In this document: piece after piece, positions 21,274 to 32,544 of the stretch
Position numbering within the stretch: position 1 is the stretch's first letter
Layout of the letters: the number at the start of each line of letters is the position of its first letter
Assembly (NCBI GenBank): GCA_037501455.1
Contig: CM074862.1
Location: 83,940,001 to 84,004,000, forward strand
DNA length: 64,000 nucleotides
Reading direction: 5' to 3'
DNA from: Lantana camara
Lineage: Eukaryota; Streptophyta; Magnoliopsida; Lamiales; Verbenaceae
Made by a program: the position numbers and the translations under genes
Notes under the pieces: generated by a model
Seen by the model: only the letters and a program-made list of their open reading frames with translations
The model's database searches: none
Told to the model about the DNA's origin: nothing

Positions 21274-23907
21274 TGTAACGCCCCATTTTTCCGGACGTTT
21301 AGGTAAGCATGCCACGTGTGAGTTTCCGAGAGTTAGAACTTATTTTATTCTTTCGTTCATTAAATTATACATTTCATGACATTTTATGAATTATATTTCT
21401 ACGTGTTTATATGAAATCTTCATCAACTTGAGAATTATTTCATGAATTGTATCAAAGTGCTATGTGAATTATTTACCGAACATGACTTATTTGATTATAT
21501 GACTTTACTTGATCATTTTCCATAATTTGAGGACTTAATTGAATTAGATTTAATTGACATCATTCCATAAGCTTATAGTTAATTGCAAGAACTCAAAAAC
21601 CTTGGGGACTTAATTGCAAATTTGTGCCTTGTCATCTAATATTTGGAAGAAAAATGTAAAATACTCATCTTTTACATTCCACACACCATATTTCATATAA
21701 ACACTTGCTCTTTGGCTCCTCATTTCTATCGATCAAAAATTTCAAGAAGAGGAAGAAGAGATTTCATCAAGTTCAAGTTAATTATCCAGAGAAATTGCAT
21801 ACTTTGAAGCTCAATCATCTTTATCACTTCATCCCTTTTCTTCTCTTTCCTATTTGAGGTAAATATGAGACATGTGATGAATATCTTGAATTCATGTGTG
21901 AAGATAGGGTTATGATTTTGAAATTATAACTTGTGTATTAGTGGTTAGAGACATGATCATGAACTTTAAACATGGAATTATGCATGAATTCTTGGATTAT
22001 GTGGAAGATGAATATCATGAATATATATGGGGTTTGAGGGATGAGTTCTTGATGATTTATGCAGGTGTAATGGATTATTTGATGTTTAAATGAAGTATGA
22101 TATATGTATACATGCTGCAAGTGTTTGCTTCAACTTAGAGATGGATTGGTATTGGTTTGCATAGAGTTTGAAAAATACCCTGTTCTGCTCTGTTTTTCGA
22201 ACAGAGGCTCCTGGCCGGGATCCATCTTAGTTGAAAATCAGTACCAGCTGGGAACCAATATTAAAATGCATGGCTGGGCATTGATCCCGGCCACGATCCC
22301 TTTTGAACTGAAAACCATCCCGGCCGGGATACTCTAAACCTTTGCTTTCGTTAAAAATGTCCCAGCCAGGACCATTTTCAGTGTAAAAACAGTCCCGGTC
22401 GGGATCACTTGAATTCTTGCTCTCGTTAAAATTGTCCCGGCCAGGACCCCTTTCAGTTCAAAATTAATCCCGACCGGGATCGTTGAGCAGATTGCTCACA
22501 TTAAAACCGTCCCGGATAGAATCCCATCTCCTTTAAAATCAATCCCGGCCGGGATAGGCTTTAGGAGGGGAACTTTATGTAATTTTCATACTTTATGTCA
22601 TATCCATTGTTAACTTGATTCTTGGTTCTTTAATTGATTACATGAACATATTTATGATATTTTATAGTTATTAAACATGTTATAACAGTACTTTGCCGTT
22701 CGTCTTAAATGGTATATGCGAGTCGTGTCTCACGTACACTTGTCCTTGTTGCACAGATCATCTTCCCGGTGACGAGGAGCGGGTTCCATAGCTGTGTCCT
22801 TAATTTATTTTGTCTACAGGTGAGGTTTAATTCTAGATATATAGAACCCTTAAAACCCTTATGTGGATTTTTGGCCAAAATGTATATGTATATATGAATT
22901 TTTCACAAAACCTCAAATGATTGAAAATGCACTATGTTTATTATACTAGACCACTGTATTTTGGCGAGTATATTGTACTGCACTGTGGGACCGAGGGTAG
23001 TATATTGAGCCAACCGGGAAAACAAGGGCTGACGGGTAACTCTTGCACTATATATCCTCAGTCCTCACCATTTTGGGATGACCCCTGAATCCACCAGGAG
23101 ATTGGTGGAGGAAGGAGTTCCGAGTATAGGGATTCATGTACCCTATGCTCACCATGACTAGATGGTTGGGCCTTGCAAACCCACCATCACCCGAAAGGAA
23201 AAAGGACATTGAAACTGCTATTGATTGATTGCACTGTAATTACTTGCGTGATCACTTAATCAATTGATAACTTAATTATTGTACACTGTCGGAGTAAATG
23301 TTGGAGAATTGCCCTCACTCGCTGGGCCACTGATTGACTGAAATTGATTAAATTGTTAAACTTGATAGTTGTAATCTTGGGCGATGTTTATTTTATTATT
23401 GAGCTTATGGTCATCTTTTCTAAAACTTTACCCGAGGTTATAACTTGCATGTTAAATGCGCTTATATTTATTATACCCCTCACTCAATCCTCCATAGATT
23501 GACGCCTCCACCTTTCAGGTTTTGCATGTGCAATCTAGGCGGGAATTTGAGTCACATAAGTCTTAAATTCGGGTCTAGCATACTATACTATCATGTTATT
23601 GGCCTTTTTGTGGCATCATGACTTGTTTTGAATATTGTAAAGTGCTATGATATGCAAACCTTGACGAATTGAAACTTATATATATGTAATGTAAATTATT
23701 CCTTGATCGATGTTATAACTATGCTTCCGCTTAAATTGATGTGCAATGGCCTAATTGGTTTGGGGTTAGTCCCGCCTAGTTAGGATTGTTTTTTTTTTTC
23801 TTGTATCCTGTTCGCTATACGTTTAGATTATGTACGAATTTTCCATTTCGTATGTGGTCTGACCTATAGTGCGGGGGATGTGGCATCTTCGTGTATAGGG
23901 TGCTACA
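21274..23907 (+). repeat. 3' LTR of the Tekay-type element
   Basis: 2,634 bp, uninterrupted, TGTAACGCCCC...GGGTGCTACA. It matches both parts of the 5' LTR. A CACGTG box lies near 21313. Followed by the target duplication AGTTT at 23908-23912. Confidence 0.9.
22205..22560 (+). repeat. Cluster of GC palindromes in the Tekay-type 3' LTR
   Basis: Same series of ATCCCGGCCGGGAT / GTCCCGGCCAGGAC motifs as 6281-6640, in the same order, each copy carrying its own point changes. Confidence 0.75.
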
Positions 23908-23912
23908 AGTTT

Positions 23913-24534
23913 CAAAATTGACTTACTACCTACCAGAGTTTCAAAATAAATAAATTCAAAATTGAATATTAAATAATTTAATAAAGTTATATATTTCCAT
24001 AACTCAAACTAATTGACTTACTACCTACTAAAGTAAACTATTACGTATGACCTTACCAAGTTCTTTTTTACAATGGTGTATTATGCTATAGTTATTAGTT
24101 AGTTAATGGATGTTATGTTAATTAAATTGATGCCATTAATTAACAGTTTACATTTTTGGTGAATGTTTTATAGTTTAGTATGGGATATTAATATGTGATC
24201 GTCAACCTGTGAATAGTATGGTCATATTCAACTGCTTCTTTTGTATGTTTCCTTTGATAAACTACCAAATGTCAAAAGGCATATAGATAAATAAAACAAA
24301 TTAAATTATATATACTTAGCCATTATGAAAGATGAAGAATAATTTGATTTTGCAAGGATTACTTCTCGTCTTTTTTTTTTTTTTTTTTCTCTTGATGCAC
24401 ACAAATTTTTAAAAAGAAGTATATATGCATCATAAATCTTGTATTATTCAAATAAAAAATAATCTAAAAAACTTCGTATAGCATATATTTATTGCTCACT
24501 ATCCCTCCAACAAACAACATCCCAATTAAAATAT
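23913..24534. other. AT-rich spacer, no gene seen
   Basis: Non-coding AT-rich sequence with a T18-type tract near 24370-24388. No element ends or coding pieces recognised. Confidence 0.5.
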
Positions 24535-24651
24535 AGGGTTAATTATAGCCCCCAAATTAGATGGGGTACTTACAATTCACCACCATTTTTAAATTACATT
24601 ATAGACGCCACTCTTCAAGAAATAAGTAATTACACTTTTTTAAAATTACTT
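24535..24651. mobile_element. Truncated AGGGTTAATT-type MITE end
   Basis: Starts AGGGTTAATTATAGCCCCCA and continues with 'non-trivial TIR-like' text (TGGGGTACTTACAATTCACC). This resembles the end of the inner element at 431 in wording, but is cut at 24651 by the copia-type LTR. The other end is not seen. Confidence 0.35.
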
Positions 24652-25999
24652 TGTGTTTAATTTTGATGTTAACAAGTTGTGATCTTCCTTAAAATTCCAT
24701 GTTCTTGCAGATTCAAAAAGACCAAAGACGGACTTGCTTGAAGTCCGAATTCTAGAAGGGAAGCTCAGGCGAAAGCCAAAGAAGGAATCACAAAAAGACC
24801 AGTTGAAAGCTTTGGTACTAAAACAATTGCTTGAACTTTGAACTCAATCTCTCCAAGAACCAAAAAAGAAGTACGGCCAAAAGCATCTTAAAGAATGGAG
24901 GAAGAGAAGAAGTTGTCAAAATTATCAAAGACCAAGTTTGTTCACAATCAAGACAAGTTAAAGGAAAAAGATGATCGAAAGGAGAAATTTGTCTGCTACC
25001 AAAACAACTAACTTTACAATCAGTTCCATTATCTTAAATCAAGAAGCGGTCAATAGAAGTCAGAGTCATGTCTTCAAAAGAATGGTGAAAGAAGTTATCC
25101 AGATTGTCAAAAGCAAAGGATGTCCAAAAGAGTATCTAAGGATCAAGAGAAATAGGAGTCAGAAGAAAAGGGTTCATCTTGTACCAGAACGACCACTGGT
25201 ACAAAGCATTTCAAAGTTAAACATTAAATCCAAAGTCAACACTTCCTAAACTGCTCAAAATTTACAAGACTCTAAAGGAAGGTGAAGTCAGCACAAAGCG
25301 CTCTCAAAGTACAAAAAGCTCAACGGATCTCTCCCATTTGTAGAAGTTCAAAGTCTGTAACTAAAGCTCAAAGTCAGCACATGTCCAATAGCTCTCTGTA
25401 CTTGTCAGGCAGCAAAAACCTGGGGAAACGTGAAAGTTTCAAATTCAAATTCTGAGTCTAACGGCTCTTTTGGAGTTCACCCTTTAAAAAGGATGCTGAT
25501 ACAACTTCAAGGGACATTCAAGATCTTTCATTAGCTACTATACATATAGAGACCGTAGAGTTCTCATAGTGTTCTTAAGCTTGTCAGATAGTTTGGGTCC
25601 TGCAACGTTTGGTTCCACAGTCATATGTGTTGTTTGGTTTCTCAGATTGTTTCCAGAAGTATCGTGGAAGGTTTGGTTCCATAGTCTTAGTTACATAGGA
25701 ACCTTCCTTCTTCTTATATCTTGTACTCACATCAGTTTATACAACTTCTCTTTAAAATCCTAAGCATAACAAACTTAGATAGTGGACTAACTTGCCCAAC
25801 TCGTGCTTTTCACAGTTGTGGTAGGCCAACCACTATAAATTCCTTGTGTTCTTGTTTCACCTTCTTACTCTGTTCTAGGCTGGTACGAACTTTATTTTGG
25901 TTCCAGTCCTGTTATCTTTGTTATCTGAGTATTGGAGGATCTTTTATCTGGGATTGTTTATGCGAAAAACTTTCAATTTACCCCACCTCTTGACTAACA
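24652..25999 (+). repeat. SIRE-like copia LTR (solo or truncated)
   Basis: Begins TGTGTTTAATTTTGATGTTAACA and ends ...CCCACCTCTTGACTAACA, followed by AGTGGT, the first bases of a tRNA-iMet primer site (TGGTATCAGAGC). A start with TTTTGATG-TTAACA and an end with a C-rich stretch plus CTAACA then AAGTGG are features of SIRE/Maximus-type copia LTRs. A TATA-like CTTTAAAAAGG is near 25483. The element is cut right after the primer-site start by another copia LTR. Short open frames inside (24971-25249, 25569-25993) have no recognised domain. Confidence 0.5.
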
Positions 26000-26005
26000 A
26001 GTGGT

Positions 26006-26063
26006 TGTTGGGATTAGTGCCCTGAAAATCCAATTTCTTTGTAAATACTTCGTATTTTGTTGG
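26006..26063 (+). repeat. Start of a second copia LTR, 58 bp
   Basis: TGTTGGGATTAGTGCCCTGA resembles the start of the copia LTR on the minus strand at 42471 (TGTTAGGAATAGTGCCCTAG). It is cut after 58 bases by the Tat-type LTR at 26064, so the rest should lie to the right of the window. Confidence 0.45.
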
Positions 26064-26701
26064 TGATAACGCCGAAAATTGGTCGCCTTCGAGTGATCGG
26101 CTTCGAATCTCCGACGGATCAGTTGAGTGTGGGTTCTTTTACCAAATTCGATTGTTTGGATTGAAGGGAGTTGAGTCGAAATTTTGGCAAAGTTTCGGTG
26201 TGTAATTTTATGTGTTCTCCATTTTGGTAAAAGAAATGATATTTATACTCTCAGTTGGAGTAGGCTCGAGCTCGATCTGACTTAGTGGGCGCGAGAATTG
26301 CGGACCACGTACTTAGATCGTGGGGTGATTGGCGAGTGGGGACAACCGTCGACATTGGGCTCGTGCTAAGCATTTAAGGGGCGAGCGCTTACACGCTGAG
26401 CACTTACAAGCCGAGCGCTTCCCTTAGCCAATTCTTAGAGATTATGTCAAGCACTTACGAGCTGGGCCCTTGTTAGAACGAGGGCTTGCCTTAGCCAATT
26501 TTAAGGGATATGCTAAGCACTTACGAGGTGAGCACTTGGTATGATGAGCCCTTGCCTTAGTCAATTTTAAGGGATATGCTAAGCACTTATGAGGTGAGCA
26601 CTTGGTGTGACGAGCCCTTGCCTTAGTCAATTTTAGGAATACGACGGTCATGGATAGTCTAAAATACGAGGAGGTTACTTAGTCATTTTTCGGTACTATC
26701 A
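26064..26701 (-). repeat. 3' LTR of a Tat/Ogre-type element
   Basis: 638 bp bounded by TGATAACGCCGAAAA and TTTTCGGTACTATCA on the plus strand, i.e. TG...CA ends on either strand. On the minus strand it is directly preceded by a strong polypurine tract, so it is the 3' LTR of the minus-strand element whose pol lies at 37336-38934. The matching 5' LTR is outside the window. GTTGG at 26059-26063 is the expected left target duplication. Confidence 0.65.
26385..26640. repeat. ~75-bp tandem repeats in the Tat-type LTR
   Basis: Units with ATGCTAAGCACTTACGAGG, TGAGCACTTGGT, GAGCCCTTGCCTTAG and TCAATTTTAAGGGATATG recur about three times, with shorter half-units (GAGCGCTTAC, GAGCACTTAC) before them. 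Confidence 0.7.
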
Positions 26702-26702
26702 T

Positions 26703-26722
26703 TTGCCCCCTCCCCCCCTCGA
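26703..26722 (-). other. Polypurine tract of the Tat-type element
   Basis: On the minus strand GAGGGGGGGAGGGGGCAAA lies immediately before the LTR start TGATAGTACC. Confidence 0.7.
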
Positions 26723-26971
26723 GTACGGAGCGTGCAAGGTGCTCGTGGAGCGAGGATGTTAAGTCCTAAAATTTTGAAATTTTGAAATTTCTAAGCATTT
26801 TTTTCGCGTAGTTAGTTACCGTATTATTCCGTATTTTAAGGTTTTGACCTTTCAAGAAATTTCAACTAGGTTTTTAGCTTTTCAAACAAAAATATTACCA
26901 TAGTAATTTTAATTTTATTCACCCAGAAGCACTGTTCATCCCCTTTGCCAAAGAACTGCTAAGCTGCGTTG

Positions 26972-27713
26972 GGGAAAATTGCAATTTTAGTCCCATTAGA
27001 TTCAAACCGTTGCAATAAAGGTCCCGTTGGTTTAAAATATCCAAAACATATCCCATTGGATTCTAAAAAGTTGCAATAAAGGTCCCATTGGTTTAAAAAT
27101 CCAATAAAGGTCCCATTGGATTTTAAAACATTGCAACATTAGTCCCATTGTTAGTCAACTAACAAAATAATTACTTATTTCATTAGTGTTTACCTTTTTT
27201 TGCTTATTTTATTGGAAAATCACCTTTTTTTTTAAAAAATATTTTATTTTCACCCGTATTTCTCTTAGTTTCAATGTTTTATTTTCGTTCATATTTCTCC
27301 TAATTTTCACCCCATTTCTACGGTCTTATTAAAGAGTTCTTTTTTAAAAAATTAATTATTTACACCCCTATATCTCTTGATTTCCATCAAAATTTTCTAT
27401 CTTTTTATTCAGAATTTTTTTTTTTTCAAATTCTACATTACTCTTAATAAAAATTAAAAAGAACTTCAAAATTTTCAATGTTTTCATTTATAGGGGAGGA
27501 AATAAAAAATATTGTTTGACACATTTATATGATGTTTTTTAAGTAAGAAATGAAAATCTCCTTTTCAATTACTCATTAGAGGACTTATTTATTTATTTAT
27601 TGTTATGAGTATTTTTAATTTTTATTAAAAGTATTTATCTATCATTTTATTAAAGAGTTCTTTTTGAAAAAAAATACTTTTTTCCCCTTATAAATGAAAA
27701 CATTGTTTGGCAC

Positions 27714-27763
<50 letters not shown>

Positions 27764-28320
27764 GGGATACTTTTGATGTGATAAATGAAGATCTCCTTTT
27801 GGAATACTCACAATAGGAGCTATTTATTTCATTGTAATTCATAGTGCATTATAGAAATTAAAACAAAAAAATACTCATAATAAAAAAATATAAAAATTTG
27901 ATGGAAATCAAAAGATATAGGGAATAAAATAATTAATTTTTTTTTTAAAAAAATCTTTAATAAAATGACATAAATGTGGTGGAAATTAGGAGATATATGG
28001 GGAAAAAATAAAATATTAAAAATTCGAACAAATATGGGTGAAAATAAAATATTTTAGAAAAAAAAATAGTGATTTCCCAAAATAAAAAAAGAAAAATCTT
28101 TTACACTAACGAAACATCTAATTATTTTATTAGTTGATCAAATGTGAGACTAATATTGCAATGTTTTAGAATCCAATGGGACCTTTATTGGATTTTTAAA
28201 CCAATGGGACATTTATTGCAACATTTTAGAATCCAATGGGATATATTTTGGATATTTCAAACCAATGAGACCTTTATTGCAACGGTTTGAATCTAATGGG
28301 ACTAAAATTGCAATTTTCCC
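26972..28320. mobile_element. Mutator-like foldback element, 1,349 bp
   Basis: The ends GGGAAAATTGCAATTTTAGT and its complement are perfect over more than 20 bp. The 9-bp direct repeat GCTGCGTTG flanks it (26963-26971 and 28321-28329), typical of Mutator-like elements. The arms continue inward as imperfect inverted repeats with several TCCCATTGG-type sub-repeats, so the whole unit folds back. A (TA)n run is at about 27717-27757. No transposase. Confidence 0.85.
27717..27757. repeat. (TA)n microsatellite
   Basis: About 20 TA units near the tip of the Mutator-like foldback element. Confidence 0.85.
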
Positions 28321-28329
28321 GCTGCGTTG

Positions 28330-29159
28330 TTAACTGAACAAGGGCTCGACCGGACATCCCTTGCAGCGGCAGCGATAGCGGCGCGCGTCTTCTAGTTGAC
28401 AGCAGCGTGTTATTTTCGCCCACGGCAATGCTAGTTTTATCTAGGCTTTGTGGTGACGTTTAGCTCCTGGTGGTCACTTTCCACAGCCTAACATCTGGCG
28501 TCTCTATCATTTTTGCTGCGGTTTTCTTCAGTTCTAAACCCGCCGGATCCGAGTCGATATTCTGCTGAGCCAACAACTATCAGGTGGGGTTTGCGCGGTG
28601 CAAGCACCCCTATCCAGGTCTGAGTTCGTTGTCGAATTTGAGAGTGAATTTGTTTGAATCGCAACTCGAGCTTGAGGATTTTGGGAGAGACTCGCTCGGA
28701 TCCGTGCGGTTTTCTTATTTTTCCAACAGATCTGGGCTTGGTGTCGAGTTTGGAGTGTGGGCTTGTTCAAAGCTGTGCATTTTCCGGAGAGATTTCTATG
28801 CTTCCAGCGATTTTCCGTTTTCGGGTGAGCTTGGCTAATGGAGAATAATTTTTAATTAGGAAATAATTATCAGCGGTAGTTTCATGGTGCTTGAACAACT
28901 TTCCATGGTTGCCAACAATTAATTTCCAAATCGCCGACAACTTTTCATGCTGTAGTGATATATTCCATGGTTGAAATCCCCAAATTCCATTTTCTTACTT
29001 CCATGCTGTGATGAGTACCATCATTATTGCTGAGTGAATAATGTATTAAGCTAAAGTCTTCTTTGTGTTTGAGATTTTCCAAGACTTGCAATTTTCTTGA
29101 TCTTGGAGCGACTGTTGCCGTTGTGAAATGCTCAAATTCTTCACTAATTTGTTGTAATC
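28330..29159 (+). other. Probable leader of the antisense ORF in the Tat-type element
   Basis: Tat-type internal sequence between the 3' LTR and the antisense ORF. It is richer in G+C than its surroundings (28330-28830) and has an open frame 28584-28838 on the plus strand with no recognised domain. GGGTGAGC near 28822 could be a 5' splice site for a long leader intron, now holding the PIF element. That is inference; no promoter is proven. Confidence 0.35.
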
Positions 29160-29679
29160 ATAGGAGTCGTTTGAAATCCAAGATGGGTTTGATCCCACTT
29201 AATCTCATTCGGGCCAAGTAGGTGCTATTGAGTGTTATTAAAACTGATTAATACATTGTTTGATTTGTAGAATAGAGTTTTATCTCACTTAATAATTATT
29301 TTTAGTTTGTAGTGTGATACATTAGATTCGAGCAGTTTATTTTGGTGGATTACTTTTTTACCCTTTTTTGACCCCACAATAATACGACTTTATTTTTCTT
29401 CCTGTGATATCATTTTGTCATTTGAGAACAAAATTCCAATTAATACCTTTCCAATCATCAGGCAAAAAACATGAAGTAGTTACAAAACATAAAATTTGGA
29501 ACATCTGTAATATAGTTTGCAAACTTTACTGTGCATCCATAATACTTGCACATAAAAACTTATACATAAAAACTAAGTTCATGCAAAAAGATTTAAGCAT
29601 CATGATTACCAAGTGACCTACACAGTTTGGTCAAAACATTACAAAACATATTGACAAAAATTCGAACATTTAATCAGTT

Positions 29680-30958
29680 TTAACTTGACTGAGATTTGCC
29701 AAGGAGCATAAGTACAAAGCTTTCTCGAACCTCCTTCGGCATTCCCCAAAATGCATCCATGTCAGCTGTATGATTTGCAAGATGACGAGTCGCCTCAAGT
29801 TTCTCACTATATGTTAAATTATCGAGTTCAGCAAGTGCCCCATACAGACCCGTGCGCTTCATAGAGACATCTACTTGAGGAAGGTTAGTAGTTTCTGCTT
29901 GTGGGACCAATTTTTGTGCAACTTCACCAATAGCAGACCTAGTGGAATCCATCCAATCACTCATCATTGTCTTCAGCTCCATATTATCACTGGATAAAGA
30001 CCTTTTACGACGCGATGAAGTGGCACGTTTGCGGTTAGAACCTTGTTGGCTTGGGGGCGTGACAGACGTAGCATCGTCTTCATCAAGATCTACTTCAGTT
30101 TCAGCGTTGGATTGCCAGTTGCTTTCAAGTGGAGTGTTAGTGTTAGGGCTGTGATTATTATCATGAGCTTCTTGGAAAAGCTCATGCACGGCGTCTGCCA
30201 CATCAACTGAAAACTGCCCAGTCGCGCGATCATTACGGAAAATGCTATTCCAGCGCTCATACCATGGGAAAGTTTTTCCCCTAACCAATTTTACCCCATC
30301 CGGAGGGACCTATAAAAATATCCAAGATTAGGAGTTGAATGGTTAATTTAACATTAGTAGAAGAAAGCACCAAAAAATATATAGAAAAACACACACACAA
30401 TATATATGTAAAAACAGACATTTATGTAAAAACACATATGAAAATAGAAAATAATAATCGACTCGAATTCATATATATTTGAAAACTTGTACTACTTTTC
30501 CAAGAGCACTCTTCATTTGACTCTTAGTATGCATATAAAATCATATTTATGAACAAAGCCTCTTCAAAGCATTATTCGCATACCTTTTTATACTCAGACC
30601 ATGCATCAGCCTTCTCTTCCACCAACATATTTGTGTTGGGATCCATACTAAACCCAGCTGCCCCACTGCTGCTAAGAATTGTCACTATAACAGAGTGTGT
30701 CTTCTTCCATACAGTTAATTTAGACTGTATATGTTTCACAATTATTCCACAGTTAGCCAATGCATCTGCAATCATTGTCTCGAGTCTCCTCATATACCCT
30801 CCCCTAAAAGTTCCATCTAATTTCCAACCCTCACTCTTTAAGACTTCCAATGCAGTCATCAAAGCCTCCTCCTCCTTCGTAGTCTAAAACCTCCGTGGCA
30901 TCTGGATAGCTTTTCCCTTTTTCGAACGAACTCTGCTAGAGGCATTCGATCCCTCCAT
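29680..30958 (-). pseudogene. PIF/Harbinger Myb/SANT-like DNA-binding protein
   Basis: Companion protein that binds element ends and helps import transposase to the nucleus. Two exons with GT-AG junctions: 30958-30584 and 30310-29680. Exon 1 starts MEGSNASSRVRSKKGK and carries the Myb/SANT-like region (TKEEEALMTALEVL, SEGWKLDGTFRGGYMRRLE, IQSKLTVWKKTHSV). Exon 2 has WYERWNSIF, an acidic and Ser-rich stretch with RKRATSSRRKRS (nuclear-localisation-like) and a conserved end ATRHLANHTADMDAFWGM. A TAG at 30884-30886 takes the place of the first Trp of the Myb fold (RRF-stop-TTKEEE), which fits TGG to TAG. Otherwise it is open to the stop at 29680. Confidence 0.7.
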
Positions 30959-31144
30959 TTCCTGATGAGTAGCCAATTACCATCAAAAGATCTAATTGCA
31001 CAATCATACACTAAAAAATATTTATTAACATCTAGTCAAACAATTAACTGGGAACGAGGCACAGTTTTCACACATACAATAAACAAAGATTCACCAAATT
31101 CTTTAACAACAGATACATGACTAATTAAAATAGAAGATTCCAAG

Positions 31145-32544
31145 TCAAGAATGCTGCCAATTCTGAAACATGTTATCAGCCAAATTGTCCCTGAAGTCTC
31201 TCCAGGTTGGCGTTGCTTCAATAGTACCAATGTACTCAGTATCATCGCCAACAAGAGTAGGTTGTTCCCGCAGAATCCTCTCCTCATCGGGATCAACCTC
31301 CATTTGAGTCCTTATGAAATTATGCAGTAGGGTACAAGCGAGAATTGTCCAATTTTGCACTTGTATGGGATAAAAAGATCAACTCCTCAAAATCGCCCAT
31401 CGTCCTTTAAGCAAGCAGAAAGCTTGTTCAATTATATTGCGTGCTTTCCTGTGTCTAAGATTGAACAATTCTTTGGGATTCTGCGGTGCAAGTGAACCGG
31501 TGCCCCACTCTTTCAAGTGATACCTAGTCCCTCTATATGGTGTAAGGAAACCATCAGCATTCGTATAACTACAATCGCATAAGTAATAGGTCCCTAGACA
31601 TATTCAAGAAAAAAAAGTTACATGTGAAAGAATACAACAATAATAAAAGTTATTTCAATCAAACATTTGCTGGCAAAACATATGTATATACCTGTAGGAA
31701 TTTTTAACCCATTCGCTTTAGTGACCGCATCACGAAGAACCCTGCTATCAGCTGCAGATCCCTCCCAACCCGCTAAAATGTAAGTAAAGTTCATATCTTT
31801 ATTGCACACACCAAGGACATTAACAGCCAAAGTACCCTTTCGAGTACGATATTTTGGTTGTTGGGATTGACGAACACTTACATCAATGTAAGTACCGTCT
31901 AGTGCACCAAGACAACCCTACAAACAATATATTATATCATAACAACCCAAAACATAGAATATAATTAAACAAAAATGTAAAATTAACAAATACAATACCT
32001 TAAAATGTTTCCAAGGCTCAGTGTTACAATCCGGAGGTATGGGCACAGGATCAATAAGAAGCAATGGGCTGATCCGCAATAAGGCCCTCAAGGTTTGCCT
32101 AAAATATTTGCTAACAGTTTGGCCGGAGACTTCAAATAAACCCGTCACCACTCTATTTTTCTCATGGTGTGCAAGGATGGACAAAAACATTGCCACTTTT
32201 GTAGGGATACATACAAATCTCTCTGTTCTCAAGCCTCCTAAGTTCTCAAGCAAGTAGCAAAGACGACCAAATGCATTTCTATCCATCCTAAGTTTATTTA
32301 TACATGTGGTATCACTCAAATGAACTAACTTCCTAAGTTTTAAAAACTGGTCGGGTTGCTTTGATAAAACACTCCAGGTACGTTTCTTATGTCGACGTTG
32401 TATGTGAGTTTCATCCTTCGAGGTTATCATGTAAAACATGATCAAGATCCACATGAAAGAAGTAGAATGCAATAAAATTAACTCTAACAACAATAAGATT
32501 CGAAGTTTTGTAATGTAATCCATGAAACCTCTTCCGTTCAACAC
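31145..32544 (-). pseudogene. PIF/Harbinger DDE transposase
   Basis: Nuclease that cuts and pastes the element. Exon 1 (to 31999) has the helix-turn-helix-like start: FGRLCYLLENLGGLRTERF, ILAHHEKNRVV, SGQTVSKYFRQTLRALLR. Introns 31919-31998 and 31594-31691 have GT-AG ends on the minus strand. Exon 2 (31918-31692) carries the first Asp (GALDGTYIDV) and the second (AGWEGSAADSRVLRDA). Exon 3 (31593-31145) has YRGTRYHLKEW, then the Glu block (ARNIIEQAFCLLKGRW) and TLLHNFIR. All three catalytic residues are thus present. One in-frame TGA near 31379 interrupts exon 3, so this copy is probably dead. The amino end before 32544 may lie in another exon. The fold is shared with plant ALP1-like proteins. 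Confidence 0.8.

Larger units (their letters stand above)
5346..23907 (+). mobile_element. Ty3/gypsy Tekay/Del-type chromovirus retrotransposon
   Basis: Full element with two LTRs of about 2.63 kb (TGTAA...CTACA), flanked by the target duplication AGTTT (5341-5345 and 23908-23912). Order: 5' LTR, degraded tRNA-iMet primer site, gag, protease, RT, RNase H, integrase with chromodomain-like end, polypurine tract, 3' LTR. This is the Ty3/gypsy order, and the long LTRs plus the terminal EEATWE-type residues point to the Tekay/Del lineage (inference). An 8.5-kb Athila-type element has inserted into the 5' LTR. Pol is broken by stops and frameshifts, so the copy is inactive. The two LTRs differ by scattered substitutions and small indels, so the insertion is not recent. 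Confidence 0.85.

Noticed and set aside
24652..25999. Endogenous pararetrovirus fragment
   Set aside because: The start with TTTTGATG-TTAACA and the end with CTAACA plus AAGTGG fit a SIRE-like copia LTR; no viral protein motif seen.
28534..28848. Separate gene in the GC-richer stretch before the PIF element
   Set aside because: Three overlapping frames on both strands without a domain; more likely the leader of the antisense ORF.
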